Of a stretch of 64,000 nt of DNA, positions 56,623 through 64,000 are shown piece after piece. The stretch lies in assembly GCF_947488945.1 (NCBI RefSeq), contig NZ_CANLBS010000001.1, positions 1-64,000 on the forward strand, given 5' to 3'. The DNA is from an uncultured Streptomyces sp. (GTDB lineage: Bacteria > Actinomycetota > Actinomycetes > Streptomycetales > Streptomycetaceae). The translations under genes and the position numbers were made by a program. The number at the start of each line of letters is the position of its first letter. The first letter of the stretch is position 1. The notes below the pieces were generated by a model. The model had not been told where the DNA came from, ran no database searches, and was given only the letters and a program-made list of their open reading frames with translations.

Positions 56623-57864
56623 TCAGTCGACCAGGTCCCGGACCACCGCGTCGGCCAGCAGCCTGCCCCGCAGGGTGAGCACCGCGCGGCCCTGCTCGTA
56701 CGGCCCCGGCTCCAGCAGCCCCTCGGCGAGGACGCGGCGGGAGGCGGCGAGGCCGTCGGGCTTCAGCAGGGCGAGCGGGCAGCCGTCGATCAGCCGGAGC
56801 TCCAGCAGGATGCGCTCGACCCGGCGGTCCTCGTCGGAGAGCAGCTCGCGCCCGGCCCCGGGCGAACGTCCCTCGGTGAGCGCCTGGGCGTACGCCCCCG
56901 GGTGCTTCACGTTCCACCAGCGCACGCCACCGACGTGGCTGTGCGCGCCGGGACCGGCGCCCCACCAGTCGGCGCCGCGCCAGTACAGCTCGTTGTGCAG
57001 GCAGCGGCCCTCGGGGGTGCGGGCCCAGTTCGACACCTCGTACCAGGAGAAGCCCGCGGCGGTCATCGCCTCGTCGGCGATCAGGTACCGGTCGGCGTGC
57101 ACGTCGTCGTCGGTCATCGGGACCTCGCCGCGCCGGATGCGGCGGGCCAGCTGGGTGCCCTCCTCCACGATCAGCGCGTACGCCGAGACGTGGTCGGGAC
57201 CGGCGCCGATCGCCGCGTCGAGCGAGGCCCGCCAGTCGTCGTCGGACTCGCCGGGGGTGCCGTAGATCAGGTCGAGGTTCACGTGCTCGAAGCCCGCGGC
57301 GCGCGCCTCGGCGACGCAGGCCTCGGGGCGGCCGGGGGTATGGGTGCGGTCGAGGATCTTCAGCACGTGCTGCCGGGCGCTCTGCATGCCGAAGGAGATC
57401 CGGTTGAAGCCGCCCTCCCGCAGGGTCGCCAGATACTCCGGACCGACCGACTCCGGATTGGCCTCGGTGGTGATCTCGGCGTCGTCCGCGAGGCCGAACT
57501 CGTCCCGGATCGCGCCCAGCATCCGCACCAGGTCGCCGGCGTCCAGAAGCGTCGGCGTGCCGCCGCCGACGAAGACCGTGCGGACCGGGCGGGGGTCGTC
57601 GCCGAGCACCTTGCGGGCCTGGCGGACCTCCTCGACGAGGTGGGCGGCGTAGTTGTCGCGGGAGGCCAGGGCGCCGCCGGAGCCGCGCAGCTCGGTGGCG
57701 GTGTAGGTGTTGAAGTCGCAGTAACCGCAGCGGGTCGCGCAGTAGGGCACGTGGAGGTAGAAGCCGAGCGGCCGGTCGGCCGCGCCTTCCAGGGCGTGGC
57801 GGGGCAGCGCCCCGTCGTCGGGCACGGGCTCACCATCGGGCAGTACGGAAGGCATGGGATCCAT
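56623..57864 (-). CDS. hemW: Radical SAM heme chaperone HemW
   Basis: A 413-residue radical SAM protein, once annotated as oxygen-independent coproporphyrinogen oxidase but now regarded as a heme chaperone. It has HVPYCATRCGYCDFNTY with CxxxCxxC (cysteines about 42, 46, 49), GGGTPTLLDAG, ITTEANPESV, RISFGMQSA and VNLDLIYGTPGES, and the C-terminal HemN-like domain. The longer Cys motif of true HemN is absent. ATG 57864 or 57855, three codons later, are both possible. It follows the receptor gene convergently with 24 bases between stops. Confidence 0.92.
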   Translation of the reverse strand: MDPMPSVLPDGEPVPDDGALPRHALEGAADRPLGFYLHVPYCATRCGYCDFNTYTATELRGSGGALASRDNYAAHLVEEVRQARKVLGDDPRPVRTVFVGGGTPTLLDAGDLVRMLGAIRDEFGLADDAEITTEANPESVGPEYLATLREGGFNRISFGMQSARQHVLKILDRTHTPGRPEACVAEARAAGFEHVNLDLIYGTPGESDDDWRASLDAAIGAGPDHVSAYALIVEEGTQLARRIRRGEVPMTDDDVHADRYLIADEAMTAAGFSWYEVSNWARTPEGRCLHNELYWRGADWWGAGPGAHSHVGGVRWWNVKHPGAYAQALTEGRSPGAGRELLSDEDRRVERILLELRLIDGCPLALLKPDGLAASRRVLAEGLLEPGPYEQGRAVLTLRGRLLADAVVRDLVD

Positions 57865-58021
57865 TGTCGCTCGCCCGGAAGCGAAGCCGTCCCACCCCGG
57901 CGCGCCGGGCGGTCGGGGGCGGTCGGGCGGGAGGGCGGACCGGGTCTCCGCACCGGGGCCGTGTGGCTCGGACGAGGGCCTGGGCTCCCGGCCGCGACCG
58001 GGCGGCCCCGGCCCGTCGCGG

Positions 58022-60112
58022 TCACTCGGCCCGGAGGACCATCAGCGCGAGATCGTCGTCGGGCGGCCGCTCGTCGAACGCGTGCACCGCCCGGTTGATG
58101 CGGTCGGCGATCTCCCCGGCGGACAGCCCCGCGCAGCCGGCCAGAGTCCGGGCGAGCCCGTCGCCGTCGTCGAAGAGCACCGCGCCCGACCTCCGCTCGG
58201 TGACCCCGTCCGTGACGCACAGCAGGGTCTGGCCCGGCTCCAGGTCGAAGGTCTGGCTCTGGTACGCCACCTCGTCGACCACGCCCAGCAGCACCTGCGG
58301 CTCCGCCACCGCGCGCACCGAGCCGTCGCGGCCGAGCAGCAGCGGCAGCGGGTGTCCGGCGCTGGCGACGGTGATCCGGGCGCCCCCGCCGGGCAGCGGT
58401 ACGGCCTCGCCGTGCAGCAGCGAGAGGAACCGGGGGTGCGCGGCGTCGTGGAGCTGCTGTCCGCCCGCCGCGGCGACCATCAGCGCGGCGGCCTCGGCCG
58501 CCTCCACCGCGTCGTCCAGCAGCAGCCGGTTCAGCCGGTCGAGCACCTCCCCGACCCCGAAGCCCTCTCGGGACAGCAGCCGCAGCCAGGGGCGTACGAG
58601 ACCGGTGACCACCGCGGCCTCCGGGCCGCTGCCCTGCACGTCGCCGAGGACGAACGCCCAGCGTCCGCCGGGGCAGGCGAAGATGTCGTAGAAATCACCG
58701 CCGGCGACGCTCTCGTCGGCCGGTTCGTAGACGAGGGCGCTGGTCACACCGGGGATGTCGGCGACCCTGCTCGGCAGCAGCCCGCGCTGGAGGACCCGGC
58801 TGATGGTGGCCTGGCGGCCGTAGGAACGGGCCGCCCCGACGGCGAGCCCGAGCCGGCGCACGAAGTCCTCCACCAGCGACACCACGGCCTCCGGCAGCGG
58901 CGCTCCGCCGTCCCGTCCGACGAGGACGGTGCCGAGCGCCCGGCCGCCGGCCGTGATGCGGCAGGCGAGCGCGGTGGAGTTGCCGGCGTGGTCGCCGGGC
59001 AGGCCGGTGCGCCCCTCGGCCGCCCTGCCGTCCGGCGGCCAGGGCAGCGTGACCGGCCCCGCGCCGGTGCTGGCGGGCAGCCGCAGCGGGGCCTTCTCCA
59101 GCAGGGCCCGGACCGGCCCGGCGCCCCGCTCGTCGCGGTGCCGGACGCGGGCGAGCCGGGGCACGGCGGTGCCGCCGCCCTCACCGCCCTCCAGCCAGAT
59201 CGCACACCAGTCGGCGAGCCGGGGCACCAGCAGCCGGGCGGCTATCGACGCCACCAGGTCCTCGTCGAGCCGGCCGGTGAGCAGATCGGCGGCCTCCGCG
59301 AGGAAGGCGAGCGCGCCCTGCCGGTCCCAACCGCTCTCCGCCCCGGCGTGCGCCGGGTGCGCCGGATACGCCGGGTGTTCCGGGTATGCCGCGCCCTCCG
59401 GGCGGGCCGGTTCGGGAAGGTGCGGAGCCGCCGGCTCGGGTACGGGCTCGCCGGGGGCCGTGGCGAGCGCCGCCGTACCGGTCCCGGGCCCGGAGCCCTG
59501 ACCGGGCAGGGCGGTCCCCGGCGCGGTGTCCCGGGGCCGTCCCGCCCCGGCGTGCGCCGGGGCGGCCGGGGGGTCCGCCACCGGAGTCGTCCAGTCGTCC
59601 ACGGGCAGCCGGGCCCACAGCGTGCGGGAGCCCGCGCGGTGGGTGACCCCCCAGGAGTCGGCGTGCGCGGCGACCCGGCGGAACCCGGTGCCGTACGACG
59701 CGGCGGGCGGCCCCTGCCCCTCGTCGTCTTCTCCGGGCCCCTCGGCCGGTCGGTCAGTGACCTCGACCACGAGCACGGGGGGACGGTCCTCGACCGGGTC
59801 CTCCAGCCGCAGGGACAGGTCGATCGCGGCGGCGGGGCCCGTCCTGGAGGCGTGCGCGACCGCGTGGCCGAGCAGGGTCTCGGTGACCGCGACGGCCTCG
59901 TCGGCGAGGCACGCGGCGAACCCGACGACCGCCGGCATGCCGAGTCCGGACCATTCGGACAGCACGGCCCGGACGAACCCGCCGCCGGCGGAGGGCGCCA
60001 GGGCGCTGCCGGGCAGGCTGGTCCTGCTGACGAGGGGCGGGCCTGCCGCCCGGCCCGTCCCGGTGGTTCCGGGGCGGTGAACGGTGTCCCGCTGCAAGGG
60101 TATGGGCCCCAC
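58022..60112 (-). CDS. SpoIIE-type PP2C phosphatase with N-terminal HATPase-like and GAF domains
   Basis: A 696-residue cytoplasmic regulator. N-terminal residues 35-200 resemble an anti-sigma-factor ATP-binding domain (FAACLADEAVAVTETLLGHAVAH, YGTGFRRVAAHADSWGVTH). A Pro/Ala/Gly-rich linker of about 100 residues follows, then a GAF domain and a SpoIIE-type PP2C domain with GGDFYDIF, GDVQGSGPEAA, VTDGVTERR and DDDLALMVLR metal-binding Asp residues. Such proteins control partner-switching sigma pathways. GGAGGAG lies about 6-7 bases before the GTG at 60112. No sigma or anti-anti-sigma gene is adjacent. Confidence 0.88.
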   Translation of the reverse strand: MGPIPLQRDTVHRPGTTGTGRAAGPPLVSRTSLPGSALAPSAGGGFVRAVLSEWSGLGMPAVVGFAACLADEAVAVTETLLGHAVAHASRTGPAAAIDLSLRLEDPVEDRPPVLVVEVTDRPAEGPGEDDEGQGPPAASYGTGFRRVAAHADSWGVTHRAGSRTLWARLPVDDWTTPVADPPAAPAHAGAGRPRDTAPGTALPGQGSGPGTGTAALATAPGEPVPEPAAPHLPEPARPEGAAYPEHPAYPAHPAHAGAESGWDRQGALAFLAEAADLLTGRLDEDLVASIAARLLVPRLADWCAIWLEGGEGGGTAVPRLARVRHRDERGAGPVRALLEKAPLRLPASTGAGPVTLPWPPDGRAAEGRTGLPGDHAGNSTALACRITAGGRALGTVLVGRDGGAPLPEAVVSLVEDFVRRLGLAVGAARSYGRQATISRVLQRGLLPSRVADIPGVTSALVYEPADESVAGGDFYDIFACPGGRWAFVLGDVQGSGPEAAVVTGLVRPWLRLLSREGFGVGEVLDRLNRLLLDDAVEAAEAAALMVAAAGGQQLHDAAHPRFLSLLHGEAVPLPGGGARITVASAGHPLPLLLGRDGSVRAVAEPQVLLGVVDEVAYQSQTFDLEPGQTLLCVTDGVTERRSGAVLFDDGDGLARTLAGCAGLSAGEIADRINRAVHAFDERPPDDDLALMVLRAE

Positions 60113-60315
60113 GGTGCGGCTCCTCCGGGTGTCGAAACGCCGCCGAATACACGGACAGAGTGACAGACCGGACGCACCGGGACGCCGTGGCGGACGGCGG
60201 CGCGCCGACCGGAACGGAGCCGGGATCCGGTGCGTACGAGCCGCCGCGAAAGAGCCTGGAACCTTCCGCGCGCCCCTCGCGTCGCGCGGGGCGCCGCCCC
60301 CGCGCGAGCCCGGCA

Positions 60316-60369
60316 CGCCGACGGGGCGGAGACCGCGGCCCGCTCGGGACCGCAGGTCTCCGCCCCGTC
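60316..60369. terminator. 17-bp hairpin after the acyl-CoA ligase
   Basis: CCGACGGGGCGGAGACC (60316-60332) pairs perfectly with GGTCTCCGCCCCGTCGG (60353-60369) across a 20-base loop. It lies 14 bases beyond the ligase stop. Confidence 0.82.
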
Positions 60370-60382
60370 GGCGGCCGCCGGA

Positions 60383-62272
60383 TCAGGCCTCGCGCGTCCC
60401 GGCGTACATGTCCTCGATGAGCGACTTGTACTCGCGTTCGACGACCGGCCGCTTCAGCTTCAGGCTGGGCGTCAGCTCACCGTGCTCGATGTCGAGGTCG
60501 CGCGGAAGGAGACGGAACTTCTTGACCGTCTGCCACCGCTGCAGGCCCTCGTTGAGACGCTTGACGTAGCCGTCGATCAGCTCCACCGTCTGCGGGGCCG
60601 CGACCACTTCGGCGTAGGACTTGCCCTCCAGACCGTTCTCGGCGGCCCAGCCGAGGATCGAGGGCTCGTCCAGGGCGATCAGCGCGGTGCAGAAGTTGCG
60701 GTCCGCGCCGTGCACCAGGATGTTCGAGACGAACGGGCAGACCGCCTTGAACTGGCCCTCGACCTCCGCCGGGGCGACGTACTTGCCGCCGGACGTTTTG
60801 ATCAGGTCCTTCTTGCGGTCGGTGATCCGCAGGTAGCCGTCGACGGAGAGCTCACCGATGTCGCCGGTGTGCAGCCAGCCGTCCGACTCCAGGACCTCGG
60901 TCGTCTTCTCCGCCAGCCGGTGGTAGCCCTGCATGATGCCGGGGCCGCGCAGCAGGATCTCGCCGTCGTCGGCGATACGGACCTCGGTGCCGGGCAACGG
61001 CTTGCCGACGGTGCCGGTGCGGTAGGCCTCGGCGGGGTTGCAGAAGGAGGCGGCGCTGGACTCGGTGAGGCCGTAGCCCTCCAGGATGTGGACGCCGGCT
61101 CCGGCGAAGAAGAAGCCGATCTCCGGGGCGAGGACCGCCGAGCCGGAGATGCAGGCCCGCAGCCGGCCGCCGAACGCCTCACGGATCTTGGTGAAGACGA
61201 GGGTGTCGGCCACCTTGTGCTTGGCGTTCAGGCCGAAGGGGACCGAGGCGTTGCCGGTGCGCCGGAAGTTGTCCTGGGAGACCTTGGCGTACTCGCGCGC
61301 CACCCCGGCCGCCCACTGGAAGATCTTGTACTTGGCGCCGCCGCCGGCCCGTGCCTTCGCCGCGACCCCGTTGTAGACCTTCTCGAAGATGCGCGGCACG
61401 GCCGCCATGTAGGTCGGCTGGACCACCGGCAGGTTCTCGATGATCTTGTCGACCCGGCCGTCCACCGCGGTGACGTGGCCTACCTCGATCTGGCCGGAGG
61501 TCAGCACCTTGCCGAAGACGTGCGCGAGCGGCAGCCAGAGGTACTGGACGTCGTCGGCTTGGATCACCCCGGCCGCGACGGTCGCCTTCGCCATGTACGA
61601 CCAGTTGTCGTGCGGAAGGCGCACGCCCTTGGGGCGGCCGGTGGTGCCGGAGGTGTAGATGAGGGTGGCGAGCTGCTCGGAGGTGATGGCGGAGACCCGC
61701 TCCTTGACCGCCTCCGGGTGGGCGACCAGGTACTCCGCGCCGCGGGCCTCCAGGTCGGCGAGGGTGAGCAGCCAGCCCTCCGGGTCGTCGGCGGCGGGCT
61801 CGGCCCCGGCCGGGTCGATGACCACGACGTGGGCGAGGTTCAGCCCCTCCGCGCGGGCCTCACGCGCCTTCGCCAGCTGGGCGGCGTCCTCCGCGATCAA
61901 CAGCCGGCTCTCGGAGTCGGCCAGGATGAAGGAGGACTCCTCGGTGTTGGTCGAGGGGTACACCGTGGTCGTGGCGGCGCCCGCGCACATCACCCCGAGG
62001 TCGGCGAGGATCCACTCGACGCGGGTGGACGAGGCGAGTGCGACCCGCTCTTCCGGCTGCACACCCAGCGCGATCAGCCCGGCCGCGATGGCGTAGACGC
62101 GCTCGGCCGCCTCGCCCCAGCTCAGCGACTTCCACTCGTCCGGCCCCTCCCCCGAGGACGACGGCACCGGGTAGCGGTAGGCCTCCCCGTCCGGTGTGGC
62201 CTCCACCCGGTCGACGAAGAGATGCGCCACGGAGGGCGGTCGGTTATCGATCTGGGTCTGTGTGTCGCTCAC
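60383..62272 (-). CDS. Long-chain acyl-CoA synthetase (AMP-binding)
   Basis: A 629-residue ANL-superfamily ligase activating long-chain fatty acids with ATP and CoA. AMP-binding motif YTSGTTGRPKGV (about 215), PLAHVFGK, GGRLRACISGSAVL, YGLTESSA, GWLHTGDIGELSVDGYLRITDRKKD (A8 hinge region), and the C-terminal SGGKYVAPAEVE with LTPSLKLKR. It resembles the FACL15/FadD15-type of actinomycetes. GGAGG lies 4-5 bases before the GTG at 62272. The 320-base upstream gap contains a candidate TTAACTGGCGAGTAA operator. Role: fatty-acid beta-oxidation or lipid remodelling. Confidence 0.93.
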   Translation of the reverse strand: MSDTQTQIDNRPPSVAHLFVDRVEATPDGEAYRYPVPSSSGEGPDEWKSLSWGEAAERVYAIAAGLIALGVQPEERVALASSTRVEWILADLGVMCAGAATTTVYPSTNTEESSFILADSESRLLIAEDAAQLAKAREARAEGLNLAHVVVIDPAGAEPAADDPEGWLLTLADLEARGAEYLVAHPEAVKERVSAITSEQLATLIYTSGTTGRPKGVRLPHDNWSYMAKATVAAGVIQADDVQYLWLPLAHVFGKVLTSGQIEVGHVTAVDGRVDKIIENLPVVQPTYMAAVPRIFEKVYNGVAAKARAGGGAKYKIFQWAAGVAREYAKVSQDNFRRTGNASVPFGLNAKHKVADTLVFTKIREAFGGRLRACISGSAVLAPEIGFFFAGAGVHILEGYGLTESSAASFCNPAEAYRTGTVGKPLPGTEVRIADDGEILLRGPGIMQGYHRLAEKTTEVLESDGWLHTGDIGELSVDGYLRITDRKKDLIKTSGGKYVAPAEVEGQFKAVCPFVSNILVHGADRNFCTALIALDEPSILGWAAENGLEGKSYAEVVAAPQTVELIDGYVKRLNEGLQRWQTVKKFRLLPRDLDIEHGELTPSLKLKRPVVEREYKSLIEDMYAGTREA

Positions 62273-62396
62273 GACGTCCTCCGGGCCTGCGGCATTGCTA
62301 CGACCGGCTTCGTTGAATGATTGTGCTGTGTGTCTGCTTCTCGTTCCCGCTCTGTGGGGTCACTTCGTTCTCGCGCGGTCCTGCTCGTCCCGCTGT

Positions 62397-62411
62397 TTAA
62401 CTGGCGAGTAA
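62397..62411. promoter_or_regulatory. Candidate fatty-acid regulator site
   Basis: TTAACTGGCGAGTAA, read on the complement as TTACTCGCCAGTTAA, has the half-sites TTACT and AGT(T)AA and lies about 125 bases upstream of the acyl-CoA ligase start. It is an imperfect dyad of the sort seen for TetR-family fatty-acid regulators; no regulator gene adjoins it. Confidence 0.35.
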
Positions 62412-62485
62412 CAAAGGAGCCGTGATCAGGGTAAAGCTCGGGGGTCCGCCGCGTAAGGGGCAACGGCGACCCTGTTGATAACGAA

Positions 62486-62526
62486 CAGGCCCCTGCCCCC
62501 CGCGGTTGTGCGGGGGCAGGGGCCTG
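62486..62526. terminator. 15-bp hairpin after lepA
   Basis: CAGGCCCCTGCCCCC (62486-62500) pairs perfectly with GGGGGCAGGGGCCTG (62512-62526) around CGCGGTTGTGC. It is 70 bases past the lepA stop. Confidence 0.8.
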
Positions 62527-62595
62527 GACCGGAACGGGGACCGCGGTCCCGGCGTGTCGCGGCCCGACGGGACCGCGACGCGCACACCGCGGCGG

Positions 62596-64000
62596 CTACT
62601 TCTTCGCCTCGCCCTTGCCGCCCGAGTCGTCGGTGGAGAGGACGGCGATGAAGGCCTCCTGCGGGACCTCCACGTTGCCGACCATCTTCATCCGCTTCTT
62701 GCCTTCCTTCTGCTTCTCCAGCAGCTTCCGCTTACGGGAGATGTCACCGCCGTAGCACTTGGCGAGGACGTCCTTGCGGATGGCCCGGACCGTCTCGCGG
62801 GCGATGACCCTGGATCCGATGGCGGCCTGGATCGGCACCTCGAAGTTCTGCCGCGGGATGAGCTCGCGGAGCTTCGCGACGAGCCGCACGCCGTACGCGT
62901 ACGCCTTGTCCTTGTGGGTGACGGCGGAGAAGGCGTCCACCTTGTCGCCGTGCAGCAGGATGTCGACCTTCACGAGCTGCGCCGACTCCTCGCCGGTGGG
63001 CTCGTAGTCGAGCGAGGCGTACCCGCGGGTCTTCGACTTGAGCTGGTCGAAGAAGTCGAAGACGATTTCGGCCAGCGGCAGGGTGTAACGGATCTCGACC
63101 CGGTCCTCGGAGAGGTAGTCCATGCCGATGAGGGTGCCGCGGCGGTTCTGGCAGAGCTCCATGATCGCGCCGATGAACTCGCTGGGCGCCAGGACCGTGG
63201 CCCGGACGACCGGCTCGTGCACCGAGTCGATCTTGCCCTCGGGGAACTCGCTCGGGTTGGTGACGGTGTGCTCGGTGCCGTCCTCCATCGTGACCCGGTA
63301 GACCACGTTGGGGGCGGTGGCGATGAGGTCGAGGCCGAACTCGCGCTCCAGCCGCTCGCGGATCACGTCGAGGTGCAGCAGGCCGAGGAAGCCGACGCGG
63401 AAGCCGAAGCCGAGCGCCGCCGACGTCTCGGGCTCGTAGACCAGGGCGGCGTCGTTGAGCTGGAGCTTGTCCAGCGCCTCGCGCAGGTCCGGGTAGTCCG
63501 AGCCGTCCAGCGGGTAGAGCCCCGAGAACACCATCGGCTTGGGGTCCTTGTAGCCGCCCAGCGCCTCGGTGGCGCCGTTGTGCAGCGAGGTGATCGTGTC
63601 ACCGACCTTGGACTGCCGGACGTCCTTCACCCCGGTGATGATGTAGCCGACCTCGCCCACGCCGAGACCGTCCGCCGGCGTCATCTCCGGGGAGGAGACG
63701 CCGATCTCCAGCAGCTCGTGCGTCGCGTTGGTCGACATCATCCGGATGCGCTCGCGCTTGTTGAGCTGGCCGTCGATGACCCTGACGTAGGTGACGACAC
63801 CGCGGTACGAGTCGTAGACCGAGTCGAAGATCATCGCGCGGGCGGGGGCGTCCGCCTTGCCGACCGGCGCGGGAACGTCGCGGACCACCCGGTCCAGCAG
63901 CGCGTCCACACCGACACCGGTCTTCGCGGAGACCTTGAGCACGTCCTCGGGCTGGCAGCCGATGAGGTTCGCCAGCTCCTCGGAGAACTTCTCGGGCTGC
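62596..64000 (-). CDS. lepA: Elongation factor 4 (LepA), C-terminal part (cut by window edge)
   Basis: About 468 visible residues of the translational GTPase LepA, which runs off the right edge; the N-terminal G domain is missing. Visible: end of the G domain ([17 protein letters not shown]), domain II ([39 protein letters not shown]), the [19 protein letters not shown] and [21 protein letters not shown] regions, and the LepA-specific C-terminal domain ending in [25 protein letters not shown]. It promotes ribosome back-translocation or assembly under stress. Confidence 0.96.
   Translation of the reverse strand, partial: QPEKFSEELANLIGCQPEDVLKVSAKTGVGVDALLDRVVRDVPAPVGKADAPARAMIFDSVYDSYRGVVTYVRVIDGQLNKRERIRMMSTNATHELLEIGVSSPEMTPADGLGVGEVGYIITGVKDVRQSKVGDTITSLHNGATEALGGYKDPKPMVFSGLYPLDGSDYPDLREALDKLQLNDAALVYEPETSAALGFGFRVGFLGLLHLDVIRERLEREFGLDLIATAPNVVYRVTMEDGTEHTVTNPSEFPEGKIDSVHEPVVRATVLAPSEFIGAIMELCQNRRGTLIGMDYLSEDRVEIRYTLPLAEIVFDFFDQLKSKTRGYASLDYEPTGEESAQLVKVDILLHGDKVDAFSAVTHKDKAYAYGVRLVAKLRELIPRQNFEVPIQAAIGSRVIARETVRAIRKDVLAKCYGGDISRKRKLLEKQKEGKKRMKMVGNVEVPQEAFIAVLSTDDSGGKGEAKK

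Overview
The window is chromosomal DNA of a Streptomyces-type actinomycete. Evidence: very high GC, strong G/C bias at third codon positions, many GTG starts, GGAGG ribosome sites, a HrcA/CIRCE pair with actinobacterial half-sites (CTGGCACTC-N9-GAGTGCCAG), a Zur-znuACB zinc locus, a nirBD locus behind a GlnR-like box, and a gene order (nir, ppdK, dusB, glyS, znuACB-zur, uppS-recO, leuA, era, corC-ybeY-phoH, rsmE, dnaJ-hrcA, hemW, acyl-CoA ligase, lepA) that I recognise from memory as the Streptomyces core arm. No rRNA, tRNA or CRISPR was seen. The ends cut through an IS110-type transposase (left) and lepA (right).

Layout. 1-0.3 kb: IS110 transposase N-terminus. 0.9-2.2 kb: a secreted, C-terminally anchored protein followed by a class F sortase. 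2.4-7.8 kb: TSUP exporter, then an assimilatory nitrite reductase operon (FAD reductase, NirB, NirD) under a four-half-site GlnR-type box. 7.9-13.1 kb: Tat-exported DUF839/PhoX-like protein, SDR, VOC protein, and a TetR regulator with an efflux MFS; the TetR promoter and operator overlap and the mRNA looks leaderless. 13.4-18.1 kb: pyruvate phosphate dikinase and DusB, separated by a 0.8 kb gene-free stretch with inverted repeats. 18.2-21.6 kb: LacI regulator divergent from a PhyH-like 2-oxoglutarate dioxygenase and a sugar-porter MFS, with a double palindrome between them. 21.7-24.9 kb: class A beta-lactamase, two small conserved proteins and glyS. 25.1-28.3 kb: znuA-znuC-znuB-zur with a Zur box on an apparently leaderless znuA. 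28.5-30.5 kb: ArsR-like regulator and an MFS gene interrupted by an in-frame TGA. 30.5-34.9 kb: uppS, recO, a TerB-like protein and leuA with a Leu-rich leader peptide. 35.2-36.6 kb: protealysin-like M4 protease and its probable emfourin inhibitor. 36.8-42.2 kb: era, ynfA-like, a deaminase-fold protein without zinc ligands, MmcQ, CorC, YbeY and PhoH. 42.4-49.4 kb: PfkB kinase, MFS, adenosine/adenine deaminase, RNase Z, HIT, RsmE, nitronate monooxygenase. 49.6-53.5 kb: dnaJ-hrcA with CIRCE, an MBL-fold protein, DUF3097. 53.6-56.6 kb: a large membrane protein with a type-1 periplasmic-binding-protein ectodomain. 56.6-64 kb: hemW, a SpoIIE-type phosphatase, a long-chain acyl-CoA ligase, lepA.

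Functional themes: nitrogen assimilation under GlnR, zinc homeostasis under Zur, heat-shock control by HrcA, RNA and ribosome maintenance (dusB, glyS, era, ybeY, rsmE, rnz, hrcA-dnaJ, lepA), leucine synthesis with attenuation, and several small regulator-transporter cassettes set into the core backbone. The least conventional items are the PBP1-type membrane receptor with an out-of-frame strong start beside a G6 tract, the sortase and neighbour pair, the PhyH/sugar-porter/LacI cassette, the interrupted MFS gene, and the cytoplasmic-looking protease/inhibitor pair.
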